Source of the DNA: Streptomyces sp. NBC_00582
GTDB lineage: Bacteria; Actinomycetota; Actinomycetes; Streptomycetales; Streptomycetaceae
DNA: 64,000 nucleotides
NCBI RefSeq assembly: GCF_036345155.1
Contig: NZ_CP107772.1
Location: forward strand, 372,001-436,000
Reading direction: 5' to 3'
A program made the position numbers and the translations under genes. Position 1 is the stretch's first letter. Each line of letters begins with the position of its first letter. This document shows positions 1 through 7,909 of this stretch, in pieces. Below the pieces are notes generated by a model that searched no databases, had not been told where the DNA came from, and saw only the letters and a program-made list of their open reading frames with translations.

Positions 1-1012
1 CGACCCGCACCCCCTCCAGCCGCAGGGACTCGGCCAGCGCGTGGGCCGTGGTCTCGTCCTCTTCGCGGACCGGGAGCACCCGCACATGGACGGGTTTGAG
101 CCAGTCGGGCAGGCCGGTCGGTCCGTGGTGCTCAAGCAGAGCCGCGACGAACCGCTCCACCGAGCCCAGGAGCGTGCGGTGCAGCACCACGGGGTGGGTG
201 CGCCGGCCATCGGCGCCGGTGTACTCCACACCGCACAGGCGGGGCAGGTGGTAGTCGACCTGCAGGTCGGGCAGCGGCCAGGCCGTGCCCGAGGCATCGA
301 TGACGTCGATGCCCACGCGAGGCGCGTAGTACGTGGCGGCGCCGGGCGCGTGCCGGTATTCCAGGCCTGCCTCGCGCAGGCCGTCCAGCAGATGGCCGGT
401 GGCCCGCTCCCAGAGCTCGTCGCCGGGGACGGAGCGGTCGTCGCGGGTGCCCAGGTAGGGGCGCAGGTCCTCGAATCCGAAGGCGCGCAGCAGGCGCCGT
501 ACCAGGTCGAAGTAGCGGACGATCTCCTCGACCACGTCCTGCTCTCGGCAGAAGATGTGGCTGTCGTCCTGGCTGATGGTGCGTGTGTAGCGCAGTCCCT
601 TGAGCGAGCCGGCGGGCGCCTGCCGGTAGAGGGTGGAAATTTCCGCCAGGCGTACGGGCAGATCACGGTGGGAGCGGGTGCGGCTGCGGAACACCTGCAT
701 GTGCAGGGGGCAGTTGGCGCCCTTGACGACGTAGGGAGTGCCCTCGACGTCGAACTCGGGAAACATCGTCTCGCGGTGGAAGTCCAGTTGCCGCGAGTCG
801 CCCCACAGGTCGGCGCGCCCCAGGTGCGGGGTCATCACCACGTCGTAGCCGTGGGCCTGGTGGACGTCGCGCCAGAACTCCTCCAGCGCGTGCCGCAGCC
901 GGGCCCCGGCCGGGGACCACACGACGAGGCCCCGGCCGACCTCCGGGCTGAGCAGGAAGAGGTCGTGCTCCCGGCCGGCGAGGCGGTGGGAGGCGATGGG
1001 AGCGACGGTCAC
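1..1012 (-). CDS. Threonyl-tRNA synthetase-like protein lacking TGS and editing domains (C-terminus beyond window)
   Basis: Translating the minus strand from the GTG at 1012 gives 337 residues of a class II aminoacyl-tRNA synthetase core that aligns by eye with ThrRS. The N-terminus carries HRLAGREHDLF and WSPAGARLR. Motif 2 is RLAEISTLYRQ, followed by SQDDSHIFC, and motif 3 is HRTLLGSVERF. The three zinc ligands of ThrRS are kept (Cys101, His152, His278), as are the motif 2 and 3 arginines (Arg130, Arg287). The protein starts at the catalytic domain, so the TGS and editing domains of housekeeping ThrRS are absent. The anticodon-binding domain begins near residue 325 and continues past the window edge. 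The start overlaps the carbamoyltransferase stop as GTGA, so it is translationally coupled to the operon. Likely roles, by inference, are a drug-insensitive ThrRS for self-protection or a pathway enzyme that activates threonine. Confidence 0.88.
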   Translation of the reverse strand, partial: MTVAPIASHRLAGREHDLFLLSPEVGRGLVVWSPAGARLRHALEEFWRDVHQAHGYDVVMTPHLGRADLWGDSRQLDFHRETMFPEFDVEGTPYVVKGANCPLHMQVFRSRTRSHRDLPVRLAEISTLYRQAPAGSLKGLRYTRTISQDDSHIFCREQDVVEEIVRYFDLVRRLLRAFGFEDLRPYLGTRDDRSVPGDELWERATGHLLDGLREAGLEYRHAPGAATYYAPRVGIDVIDASGTAWPLPDLQVDYHLPRLCGVEYTGADGRRTHPVVLHRTLLGSVERFVAALLEHHGPTGLPDWLKPVHVRVLPVREEDETTAHALAESLRLEGVRV

Positions 1013-2847
1013 GGTGCCTCCTTGAGGACGACCGTGCCGTCGAGGACGAGCACGTCGGCGGCGCTGCTGTAGAAGTGCCGCACCGCCTGGGCCACGGTCC
1101 GCACCAGCGGCTCGTCCTTGTCGTTGAACGAGGTGTTCAGTACCAGGGGGACGCCGGTGAGCCGGTGGAAGGCGGAGATCACCGCGTGGTAGTCCGGCAG
1201 CGCCTCGGCGGTGACGAACTGGGGACGGGTGGTGGCGTCCGCGGTGTGTACGACCGCCGGGATGCGGTCGGCCCACTCGTCGCGCACCTTGTATGCGACC
1301 ACCATGTACGGCGCCGCCTCCCCCGGTCCGGCGTCCTCCAGGACGGTGTGGGCGTGCTCGGCGAGCAGCGACGGGCCGAATGGCCGCCACAGCGCGCGGT
1401 GTTTGACCACCTCGTTGACCTTGGCGACCATGTCCTCGCGCCGGGGGTCGGCCAGGATGCTGCGGCCGCCTAGCGCACGGGGACCGAACTCGGAGCGGCC
1501 CTGATACCACATGACGACGTGTCCGTCGACGAGATGCTGCGCGACCTCGGCGGCGACGTCGGCCGGCCGGTGGTGCGGGATCATCATCGTGGTCAGGTAC
1601 TTCTCGGGGTCCGTGTCCGCACTCGGGCCCAGGGCCAGATGGGGCAGCGGGTGACGCGGGTCGTCGCCGTGCCCGGCGGCCACCTCCAGTGCGGCGCCGA
1701 GGGAGAGGCCTGTGTCGGAGCAGGGACCGGGCACGTAGAGCCGCCGTACCTCGGGCAGTGCCTTCAGCACCATGTTGAGCTTGCAGTTCAGGGCGACGCC
1801 GCCGGCGAAGGTCAGCTCCAGGGGGCCTCGTTCGGCGGCGGCGGAGCGGACGGCCGCGATGACGGCGCGCTCCAGGAAGTCCTGCGCGGCCCAGGCGATG
1901 TTGCGGTGGTGCTCGGTGAGGGCTTCACCGGACAGGCGGGGCGGAGCCTGGAAGAGGTCGGTGAGCATCGCGACGGCGCGCCGCGTGTCCAGGGAGAGCT
2001 GCTCACCCAGGCAGGGGAAGACCAGACCGGCCACATCGTACGGGTCACCGCCGGGGCCGTCGCCGTCCGGGTGGACGTGCACCAGGTGCGCGAGCGCGCC
2101 GCTGGCCGCGGCGTCGGCGTGCCCGTAGGGGGCCAGGGCCATGGTCTTGCCCTCGCCCTCCCAGCCCTTGAAGCCCAGGTACTCGGTGATCGCGGCGTAG
2201 AAGTAGCCCAGGGAGTTGGGCAGGTCGGTACGGCGCAGCTGCCGGGGTGAGCCGTCCGGTGCGGTGTCCCACAGGGAGCCGCACTCGATCTCGCCGAGTC
2301 CGTCAAGCACGAGGGCGACCGGGTCGGCGAAGCCGGCGGGGTACATCGCGCTGGCGGCGTGCGCGCGGTGGTGGCGTACGAAGCGCACGGGCGCGGACAG
2401 GCCCGGCAGATACTCGGCGATGCGTTCGGTGGCGCGCTCCTCCGTCTCGAACAGGGCTGTGCGGTGCAGCAGATCGCCGAAGCGCCGACTGGCGGCGGCC
2501 AGGGTCTCGCGGGCGCGGGCCACGTCCAGGCCGTCGGGGTCGGTGGCCGCCAGTGCGGCGAGGCCGGGATGGGCGAGCAGGGCCCGGGTCTCCAGCGGGA
2601 GCCGCTCTAGCCAGGCGTCGCTGCTGTAGCCGACGGCGACGGCGTCGAGGTCGGCGACGGTGAGGCCGCCGGCGCTCAGCACGTACTCCACGGCCTGCGT
2701 GGGGAACACGCCCGGGGCGGACTTGACCCGGGTGAAGCGTTCCTCCTCGACGGCGGCGACAGGCTTGCCGTCGATCACCAGGCAGGCGGACGGATCATGG
2801 TAGTTGAAGCCGCCGAAGCCGGGGTTGATGCCGAGGACCGCGCTCAT
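1009..2847 (-). CDS. O-carbamoyltransferase, NodU/CmcH/TobZ family
   Basis: This 612-residue protein has the usual length of the family that makes carbamoyl-AMP from carbamoyl phosphate and ATP and transfers the carbamoyl group to a hydroxyl on a small molecule. It opens with LGINPGFGGFNYHDPSACL, the Kae1-like nucleotide-binding start. It carries the histidine-rich metal site VRHHRAHAASAMYPAGF and FAGGVALNCKLN, and ends with the YrdC-like part containing WYQGRSEFGPRALGGRSI. All are hallmarks of NodU, CmcH and TobZ. The start overlaps the methyltransferase stop as ATGA, and its own stop overlaps the ThrRS-like start. The context implies tailoring of a secreted metabolite. The acceptor cannot be read from sequence. 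Confidence 0.95.
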   Translation of the reverse strand: MSAVLGINPGFGGFNYHDPSACLVIDGKPVAAVEEERFTRVKSAPGVFPTQAVEYVLSAGGLTVADLDAVAVGYSSDAWLERLPLETRALLAHPGLAALAATDPDGLDVARARETLAAASRRFGDLLHRTALFETEERATERIAEYLPGLSAPVRFVRHHRAHAASAMYPAGFADPVALVLDGLGEIECGSLWDTAPDGSPRQLRRTDLPNSLGYFYAAITEYLGFKGWEGEGKTMALAPYGHADAAASGALAHLVHVHPDGDGPGGDPYDVAGLVFPCLGEQLSLDTRRAVAMLTDLFQAPPRLSGEALTEHHRNIAWAAQDFLERAVIAAVRSAAAERGPLELTFAGGVALNCKLNMVLKALPEVRRLYVPGPCSDTGLSLGAALEVAAGHGDDPRHPLPHLALGPSADTDPEKYLTTMMIPHHRPADVAAEVAQHLVDGHVVMWYQGRSEFGPRALGGRSILADPRREDMVAKVNEVVKHRALWRPFGPSLLAEHAHTVLEDAGPGEAAPYMVVAYKVRDEWADRIPAVVHTADATTRPQFVTAEALPDYHAVISAFHRLTGVPLVLNTSFNDKDEPLVRTVAQAVRHFYSSAADVLVLDGTVVLKEAP

Positions 2848-3716
2848 GACGCCGACCCCTGCCGCGTCGCGATGGTGAAGAGGTTGTTGCCGCGGCCGGC
2901 CGCGGCCGGGTCGGCCAGGACGCGGCGTTCCAGCTCGTAGATCCCGGCGAAGGCGTCCCGGTCGCTGAGGAGGTTCTCCAGCCAGCCGGTGGAGCCGTGC
3001 AGCTGGGTCTCCTGATAGCCGGGGTAGATCAGGCAGGGGAAGCCGGTGACCACGTCCAGCTTCAAGCCCGCCGCCTCGTGCAGGGCGGTCAGCTGGTCCG
3101 GTGTGAACAGGTGCATCGCCGGCATGGTGTCGGTGAAGCGGCCGCTGCCGTCGATGCAGCGCTCGGCTTCCTCGACCTGGCCGAGGGCGAGGTTGAAGAA
3201 GGCCGCGTGCCAGCGGCTGGGCACGAACGACACCAACAGGCCGCCGGGCGTGAGAAGTTCAGCGAGGGAGGCGATGACCTGGGCGGGGTCGCCGACGAAG
3301 CCGAGCACGTTGTGGAAGTTGAAGATCAGGTCGAAGCGCTCCCCTTCGAGGGCGTCGGCCACGTCGGCGAGGTCGCCGTTGCGGATGGTGAGGCGGTCGG
3401 CGTAGCCGTGCCGGTGCGCCTTGGAGCGGGCCACGTCGGACATGGCCGGGGTGAGGTCGTACAGCAGACCCGTGGCGTCGGGGCGGGCGGTGGCGAAGCG
3501 GTGGCTCCAGCGGCCGGTGCCGCCTCCGGCGTCCAGGAAGCGGAAGCCGTCGGGCAGCCGGGGCAGGACCGTGGTGGTCAGCACGTGCCACAGCAGTTCG
3601 TCGGAGAGCATCCAGTACGGCTGGTCGTCGACGTCGTCGTAGGCGTCCGCCTTCGCGCGGAAGTAGTCGACGACATCCCCGTCAAGGGATGCGGGGGATA
3701 CGGTGAGGTCGCTCAT
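2844..3716 (-). CDS. Class I SAM-dependent methyltransferase
   Basis: The 290-residue protein contains the Rossmann SAM-binding motif FLDAGGGTGRWSHRFA at about residues 54-69. The acidic strand-2 end (LLYDLTPAM) and the motif IV-like FDLIFNFHNVLGF follow, as in Methyltransf_11/25 enzymes. The ATG at 3716 was chosen because AGAAAGG lies just upstream and the family similarity begins here, although the frame stays open further upstream. The gene lies 25 nt after the S66 peptidase stop and overlaps the carbamoyltransferase start. A small-molecule or peptide tailoring role is inferred from context. The methyl acceptor (O, N or C) is unknown. Confidence 0.9.
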   Translation of the reverse strand: MSDLTVSPASLDGDVVDYFRAKADAYDDVDDQPYWMLSDELLWHVLTTTVLPRLPDGFRFLDAGGGTGRWSHRFATARPDATGLLYDLTPAMSDVARSKAHRHGYADRLTIRNGDLADVADALEGERFDLIFNFHNVLGFVGDPAQVIASLAELLTPGGLLVSFVPSRWHAAFFNLALGQVEEAERCIDGSGRFTDTMPAMHLFTPDQLTALHEAAGLKLDVVTGFPCLIYPGYQETQLHGSTGWLENLLSDRDAFAGIYELERRVLADPAAAGRGNNLFTIATRQGSAS

Positions 3717-3741
3717 CGTGTGCCTTTCTGTGGGAGGCGGG

Positions 3742-4797
3742 TCAGGACGGGGGCTGGGACGCGGTGACGGCGGCTTCGAGCAACCGCAGGTCGTCACCGT
3801 CGAGGGCGCAGCGAACGCCGAGCGGCAGGGTCGCCATGGGGTCCGTGTGCCCGCACTCGACGTCGGCGAGGACGGGGTAGTCGTAGGGCGCCACCGCGTC
3901 GAGGAACACGGCGTGCAGCCGACGTCGGGTGTCCTCGTCGGCGCGGGGGACGCGCCCGAACACGAGACCCGCGAGGTCGTCCAGGCAACCGCTGTTGCGC
4001 AGATGAGTGAGGTCACGGTCGGCGTCGGCGGGTCCGTAGTCCTCGGGGGTCTCCAGAACCAGGACATGCCCGGCGTACGACGGCTGCCAGGGGGTGCCGA
4101 GAACCTGGCGGACACTGGGCAGGCAACCGGCGAGCAGGGGGCCCTCGGCGCTGCCGGGACGCAGCACGGTGCGGCGGGGGGCCGGGCGAGGGTGGCGGGA
4201 GCGCAGGGGGTAGGCGTTCCAGTGCACGAAGTCGTCGACGACGTACGGCGCCCGAGGCACGGCTCCGGCGGGCCGTGGGCTCATGGTGACGGCGCTGAAA
4301 TGGTCGAGGGTGTACTTGTCGGGGTCGGGCCATTCGCCGAACTGCGGCAGGACGGCCGGACCGTAGAAGGTGGTCAGGCCGCAGACCGCGTACAGGGCGT
4401 GGTGCAGGACCGTCGTGTCCGAGTAGCCGCAGAAAACCTTGGGACGCTCACGGATCGCCTGCCAGTCCAGGAGCGGGAGGAGCTGGGCGGCGTGGTCGCC
4501 GCCGACGGCGCACAGGACGGCGCCGACGGTGTCGTCGCGGAAGGCCGCGTTGAGGTCTTCGGCGCGCTGTTCTGCGCTCGCCGAGCGCCAGTCGAGGGTG
4601 GCACGAGCGTGCCTGGCGGGTACGGCGGTCAGGCCGAGGTAGCCCTGGAGCGCGCCCAGGCCCCGCTCGAAGCGGTCGGGGAACTGGCCTGCTCCGCCCC
4701 ACGAGGGGCTGATCACGGCGACGTGGTCGCCGCGGCGCAGCACGGGAGGGCGGACTGGGGTCCGGATGCCGGTCGGCGCGAGAGTGGTGTCCGTCAT
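3742..4797 (-). CDS. Peptidase family S66 protein (MccF / LD-carboxypeptidase type)
   Basis: This 351-residue protein fits the size and fold signature of family S66. The expected catalytic triad is visible: Ser126 in CGYSDTT, Glu249 in LVLETPED and His317 in ECGHTDP. The spacing closely matches the Ser118/Glu243/His311 set I recall for E. coli MccF. MccF-type members give immunity to microcin C-like peptidyl-nucleotides by cleaving the bond to the toxic aminoacyl-nucleotide; the other branch trims murein peptides. There is no signal peptide, so it should act in the cytoplasm, which fits the MccF branch. Its position between an exporter and tailoring enzymes, beside a second ThrRS, favours self-immunity or final processing. 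This is inference, not proof. Confidence 0.92.
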   Translation of the reverse strand: MTDTTLAPTGIRTPVRPPVLRRGDHVAVISPSWGGAGQFPDRFERGLGALQGYLGLTAVPARHARATLDWRSASAEQRAEDLNAAFRDDTVGAVLCAVGGDHAAQLLPLLDWQAIRERPKVFCGYSDTTVLHHALYAVCGLTTFYGPAVLPQFGEWPDPDKYTLDHFSAVTMSPRPAGAVPRAPYVVDDFVHWNAYPLRSRHPRPAPRRTVLRPGSAEGPLLAGCLPSVRQVLGTPWQPSYAGHVLVLETPEDYGPADADRDLTHLRNSGCLDDLAGLVFGRVPRADEDTRRRLHAVFLDAVAPYDYPVLADVECGHTDPMATLPLGVRCALDGDDLRLLEAAVTASQPPS

Positions 4798-4869
4798 GCA
4801 CTTCTCCGTGCGGAGTGGGCGGAGTGGTTCGGGGCGGTACGCGGGCGTGAGCCCGCGGGAGCCGCCGGG

Positions 4870-5694
4870 TCACATCAGGAAGTCGCTCCCGGATCTGCGG
4901 GCGCGGCGGGCCTGCCAGGTGATGCCCGCGAGGGCGAGCAGCGCCCAGACGAGTCCGGTGAGGGCCTCGGCTGCGGCCTGCGGCAGCGGGTTGCTGCCAT
5001 CGGTCCAGGCGCGCAGGGCGGCCACGCCATGGGTCAAGGGCAGGACGGAACCCACGAGTCCGGCTACACCGTCGGGCTGGAGGGAGAGCACGCCCCCGGA
5101 GGCGAGGATCAGGTAGGCGCCGAGGTTGGTGAGGAAAACGTCGGCCCGGCGCGCGACGGCGACCACGGCCACCGCGAAGCCGAAGCAGCTGGTGGTGAGG
5201 GCCATCAGCAGGTAGAGAGGGAGGGCGGCGACGAGCCGGGTGGTCAGGCCGGGGTCGCCGGAGATCAGGGCGGCCACAGGCACCGACAGCAGGGACGCCA
5301 TGAATCCCTCGGCGGTGTAGGCCACCCAGCGGGCGGCGACCAGACCTGCGACCGGCAGGTCGGTCATCCGCAGGTGGTAGAGCGTGCCCTGCACGCGCTC
5401 GTTGATCAGCACGTCGGGCCCTTTGAGGGCGGTGGCGTTGACCATGGCGTAGGCGCTCGCCCCGATCGCGGCGCCCACCGCTCCGGTGTGACCGCCGGCG
5501 GCTCGGCCGAGCAGGACGAGGAAGGCCGTCTGGAGCAGGGCACGGGGCAGCACGGTCGCCAGTAGGATGGACGGCGGGTACTCGACGAGGTATTCCCGCA
5601 GTCCCAGGACGGCGGTGCGGCCCAGGGGTTCGAGGAGGCGGGGCACGCCGGCGGCGGCCGGAGCCGAGGATCGCACCGGATCAGAGGATTTCAA
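4870..5694 (-). CDS. ABC-2 type transporter permease (second permease)
   Basis: The 274-residue protein has about six hydrophobic stretches, for example ILLATVLPRALLQTAFLVLLG near the N-terminus and GLVWALLALAGITW near the C-terminus. This is typical of ABC-2 exporter membrane subunits. The TTG start at 5694 has a strong AAGGAGG site six bases upstream and overlaps the end of the preceding permease by 14 nt, so the two are coupled. Together with that permease and the ATPase it should form a heterodimeric exporter for the operon's product. A 72-nt gap follows before the S66 gene. Confidence 0.85.
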   Translation of the reverse strand: MKSSDPVRSSAPAAAGVPRLLEPLGRTAVLGLREYLVEYPPSILLATVLPRALLQTAFLVLLGRAAGGHTGAVGAAIGASAYAMVNATALKGPDVLINERVQGTLYHLRMTDLPVAGLVAARWVAYTAEGFMASLLSVPVAALISGDPGLTTRLVAALPLYLLMALTTSCFGFAVAVVAVARRADVFLTNLGAYLILASGGVLSLQPDGVAGLVGSVLPLTHGVAALRAWTDGSNPLPQAAAEALTGLVWALLALAGITWQARRARRSGSDFLM

Positions 5695-6496
5695 GGCTGC
5701 CCTCCTTGCGTGCGGCGTGAACGACGCGGCCGAACGCAGCCCGAGCGGCGGCCGTGTAGACGGCGCCCGTCAGCAGCAGGGCCCACCAGGCGTGGAGGTC
5801 GGTGTGGCCGTCGGCCGCCCCGATCAGCAGCACTTGGGTCCAGTGCAGGCTCAGCGCGGACGACACAGGCCGCAGGAACGCGGGCAGTTGGTCGAGCGGG
5901 ATCAGCAGCCCGCCCAGGATGAGGACTGGATACATGATCACTTCGGCTATCCGGATCGCGGCCCCGGTGAGCAGAAAAAGGCAGGCGATGAGCAGACCCA
6001 GGGGCAGCGCGGCGGCGAAGCCCAGGAGGAGGGCGGCCGCGAAGACCAAAGGGTCGGCCAGGTGCACGGGGGTGCCGTAGAGCATGGCGAACACGCCGAG
6101 GGAAGCGAGCGTGACCAGCGCCGAGGTGCCGGCCGCGGCCACCGCCTTGCCGACGACGACGGCACCGAGCCCGCCGGGCCTGGAGCAGATGCCCGGCAGG
6201 GTACCGGCCCACAGCTCACGGCGAAGGACCATGCCGGCCTGCCACACCGTGGCGGACCAGACTGCGATCAGTCCGCTCCCGAAGAGCGCGGTCGCCGGGT
6301 CAATCGATCCGCCGGCATCCGCCGTGAGGGTGATCAGCGCGAAGGCCACGGGCTGCACGACAGCGGCGATAACCATGCTCAGGGGACTGCTGCCGCGGAT
6401 CTGCACCCGGACGGCGGCCAGGACGACGCGCACCCAGGACAGCCGCGTCCTAGCCGTGTACGAACCCGCCTGCAGTGCCGTGGACGGGGCACTCAT
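5681..6496 (-). CDS. ABC-2 type transporter permease (first permease)
   Basis: The 271-residue protein has a short cytoplasmic N-terminus and about six membrane segments, including PLSMVIAAVVQPVAFALITL and VIMYPVLILGGLLIPL. The latter resembles the conserved segment before the last helices of ABC-2 permeases. The ATG at 6496 overlaps the ATPase stop as ATGA and is preferred over longer upstream reading. It pairs with the downstream permease as an exporter. The substrate is presumably the product of this operon (inference). Confidence 0.85.
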   Translation of the reverse strand: MSAPSTALQAGSYTARTRLSWVRVVLAAVRVQIRGSSPLSMVIAAVVQPVAFALITLTADAGGSIDPATALFGSGLIAVWSATVWQAGMVLRRELWAGTLPGICSRPGGLGAVVVGKAVAAAGTSALVTLASLGVFAMLYGTPVHLADPLVFAAALLLGFAAALPLGLLIACLFLLTGAAIRIAEVIMYPVLILGGLLIPLDQLPAFLRPVSSALSLHWTQVLLIGAADGHTDLHAWWALLLTGAVYTAAARAAFGRVVHAARKEGSLEIL

Positions 6497-7458
6497 GACA
6501 CCGGCTGCTTCCGCTCGGCAGCGGCGAGTTCGGCAAAGACCTCGTGCAGTCCCGACGGTGTCACCTGGACGGTCGCGATCTGCCGGTCGGGCCAGAGCCC
6601 GACCAGGGCGCGCAGCGCATCGGGGCTCCAGGAACGGAGGTTGATGCGGATCGTCCACCCATCGCCGTGTTCCTCCGCACGTTCGACCCACGCCTCGTCA
6701 GAGCTGGGGAAGGCGTCGACGGCGGGTAGCCTGCCGTGTCCCGTCAGGTCGACGACGGCCGCCGTGCGGGCGCGGGCGAGAAGGTGGGCCAACGGCATGT
6801 CGTGCAGGACGTGGCCGTGGTGCAACACCACTACGCGCTCGGCGAGTTGCTCGATGTCCTGGAGGTAGTGGCTGGTCAGCAGGACGGCCGTGCCCTCGTC
6901 TCGCATCCGGGCGACGGCGGCGCGGATCTTGACGGCCTCGGGCCAGTCCAGGCCCACCGTGGGCTCGTCGAGGAGCAGCAGTTGCGGTCTGGTCACCATG
7001 CCGATCGCGAGGTGGAGTCGCTGGCGCATGCCCTTGGAGTACGTCTCGACGAGGCGGTCGGCGGCAGCGTCCAGGCCGACGAAGCCGATGGCCTCTTCGG
7101 CCGCGCGCTTGAGGACCGTGCCGCGCAGGCCGGCGAGGGAGGCGAAGAACCGCAGGTTGTCGCGGGCCGACAGGCGGGCGTACAGGCCGCGGTCGCCGCC
7201 CAGGACGAGGGACAGCAGGCGCTGCGCCTCGCGCGGCCGGGTGACCACGTCATGGCCGCAGACACGGACGGTGCCCGAGCTCGGCAGCAGCAGAGTCGAG
7301 GCGATCTTGAGCAGAGTGGTCTTGCCTGCTCCGTTCAGCCCGAGCAGGCCGACGAGCTCACCCGCCTCCAGAGAGAGACTGACGTCATCCAAGGCGGACA
7401 CGTCTCCCGCAGCGGTCCGGAAAGAGCGGGACACGCCGTGCACTTCGAGGACATTCAT
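6493..7458 (-). CDS. ABC transporter ATP-binding protein (DrrA/NatA type)
   Basis: A complete ABC ATPase of 321 residues: Walker A GLNGAGKTT at about 38-46, signature YSKGMRQRL at about 143-151, Walker B LLLLDEPTVGLDWPE, and switch His in LLTSHYLQD. The C-terminal roughly 90 residues form the extra domain common in drug-export ATPases. The start has AAGGG seven bases upstream. It is the first protein gene after the hairpin that follows the small peptide gene, and it is coupled to two ABC-2 permeases. Export of a secondary metabolite, contributing to resistance, is the likely role. Confidence 0.95.
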   Translation of the reverse strand: MNVLEVHGVSRSFRTAAGDVSALDDVSLSLEAGELVGLLGLNGAGKTTLLKIASTLLLPSSGTVRVCGHDVVTRPREAQRLLSLVLGGDRGLYARLSARDNLRFFASLAGLRGTVLKRAAEEAIGFVGLDAAADRLVETYSKGMRQRLHLAIGMVTRPQLLLLDEPTVGLDWPEAVKIRAAVARMRDEGTAVLLTSHYLQDIEQLAERVVVLHHGHVLHDMPLAHLLARARTAAVVDLTGHGRLPAVDAFPSSDEAWVERAEEHGDGWTIRINLRSWSPDALRALVGLWPDRQIATVQVTPSGLHEVFAELAAAERKQPVS

Positions 7459-7595
7459 GGAGATCCCTTCGGAATTTCCTGACGGCGACTGATTCGAACA
7501 TCGCTAAAGGCCCCCGCGCTTCCGGCATTCCTTGCGGAAAGAAACCTTTGACTTCATGGAAATTCTCGCGGATCAGGCGCATACAAGGGGGGATC

Positions 7596-7640
7596 GGCCG
7601 TGCGGACCGATTGCGAAATCGCCTATCGGCCCGCACGGCC
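7596..7640 (-). terminator. Strong hairpin after the small peptide gene (attenuator or terminator)
   Basis: A 10-bp perfect inverted repeat (GGCCGTGCGG / CCGCACGGCC) encloses two further stems (CCGAT/ATCGG and GCGA/TCGC), giving an almost continuous 19-bp helix. It starts 12 nt after the peptide stop codon on the transcribed strand. No U-tract follows, which is common for actinomycete terminators. Its position between a tiny gene and the ABC operon suggests partial termination or mRNA protection, so that the peptide is made in excess. Confidence 0.7.
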
Positions 7641-7652
7641 AAAGGGAGAGCG

Positions 7653-7742
7653 TCAGATCTGCTCAGCCATCATGGCAGCGCCGAGGAGGTTCTCCTCGTC
7701 GATGACCAGCTCGATGATCTCGTTCGCAATCTCCGCAACCAT
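7653..7742 (-). CDS. 29-residue acidic hydrophobic peptide, candidate precursor or leader peptide
   Basis: The ATG at 7742 opens a 29-codon frame, MVAEIANEIIELVIDEEN followed by LLGAAMMAEQI and a TGA at 7653-7655. The start is supported by GGAGAAAGGA ending six bases upstream; an in-frame ATG at 7760 would use that site as coding sequence and is less likely. A near-consensus promoter lies upstream, a palindrome marks the leader, and a strong hairpin follows the stop. This is the typical layout of a RiPP precursor or leader-peptide gene placed first in its operon. The sequence is rich in Glu, Ile, Leu and Ala, has no Cys, Ser or Thr, and matches no family I know. It could be a precursor, a scaffold extended by the ThrRS-like enzyme, or a regulatory leader. 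Confidence 0.6.
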   Translation of the reverse strand: MVAEIANEIIELVIDEENLLGAAMMAEQI

Positions 7743-7760
7743 GGTGGTTCCTTTCTCCAT

Positions 7761-7783
7761 TGGAGCTCCACCTCGGAGCTCCA
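7761..7783 (-). promoter_or_regulatory. Palindromic leader element upstream of the peptide gene
   Basis: TGGAGCTCC-ACCTC-GGAGCTCCA is a perfect 9-bp inverted repeat with a 5-nt loop. Because GGAGCTCC is itself a palindrome, the element can also be read as two copies of a 10-bp palindrome spaced 13 bp. It sits just downstream of the predicted -10 box and just upstream of the ribosome-binding site. It could therefore be a 5' stem-loop in the mRNA or an operator over the transcription start. Confidence 0.6.
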
Positions 7784-7791
7784 TGACTGAG

Positions 7792-7820
7792 ACAGTAGAA
7801 GCTCGTGTCATGGCTGTCAA
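7792..7820 (-). promoter_or_regulatory. Predicted promoter of the peptide/ABC/tailoring operon
   Basis: On the minus strand a perfect TTGACA (complement of 7815-7820) is followed after 17 bp by TACTGT (complement of 7792-7797), matching TAnnnT. Such a good vegetative promoter is unusual in this GC-rich window. The transcription start would fall near 7785, immediately before the palindrome and about 43 nt before the peptide ATG. Confidence 0.65.
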
Positions 7821-7909
7821 TAACTGAGTCAACATCTCTCTTAAGGGGGTGCTTGCGGGACTGAACGCGATCGGAAAGCCGTGCGTCGCTACTAGGAGTT
7901 CTCGCAGGT

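Noticed and set aside
3703..5565. Long 620-codon plus-strand frame
   Set aside because: It lies opposite the S66 peptidase and permease genes, is Gly/Arg/Val-rich and has no domain. The minus-strand frames show clear families and coupled starts.
7385..7583. Second small peptide candidate upstream of the ABC ATPase
   Set aside because: It overlaps the ATPase start in another frame and has no ribosome-binding site.
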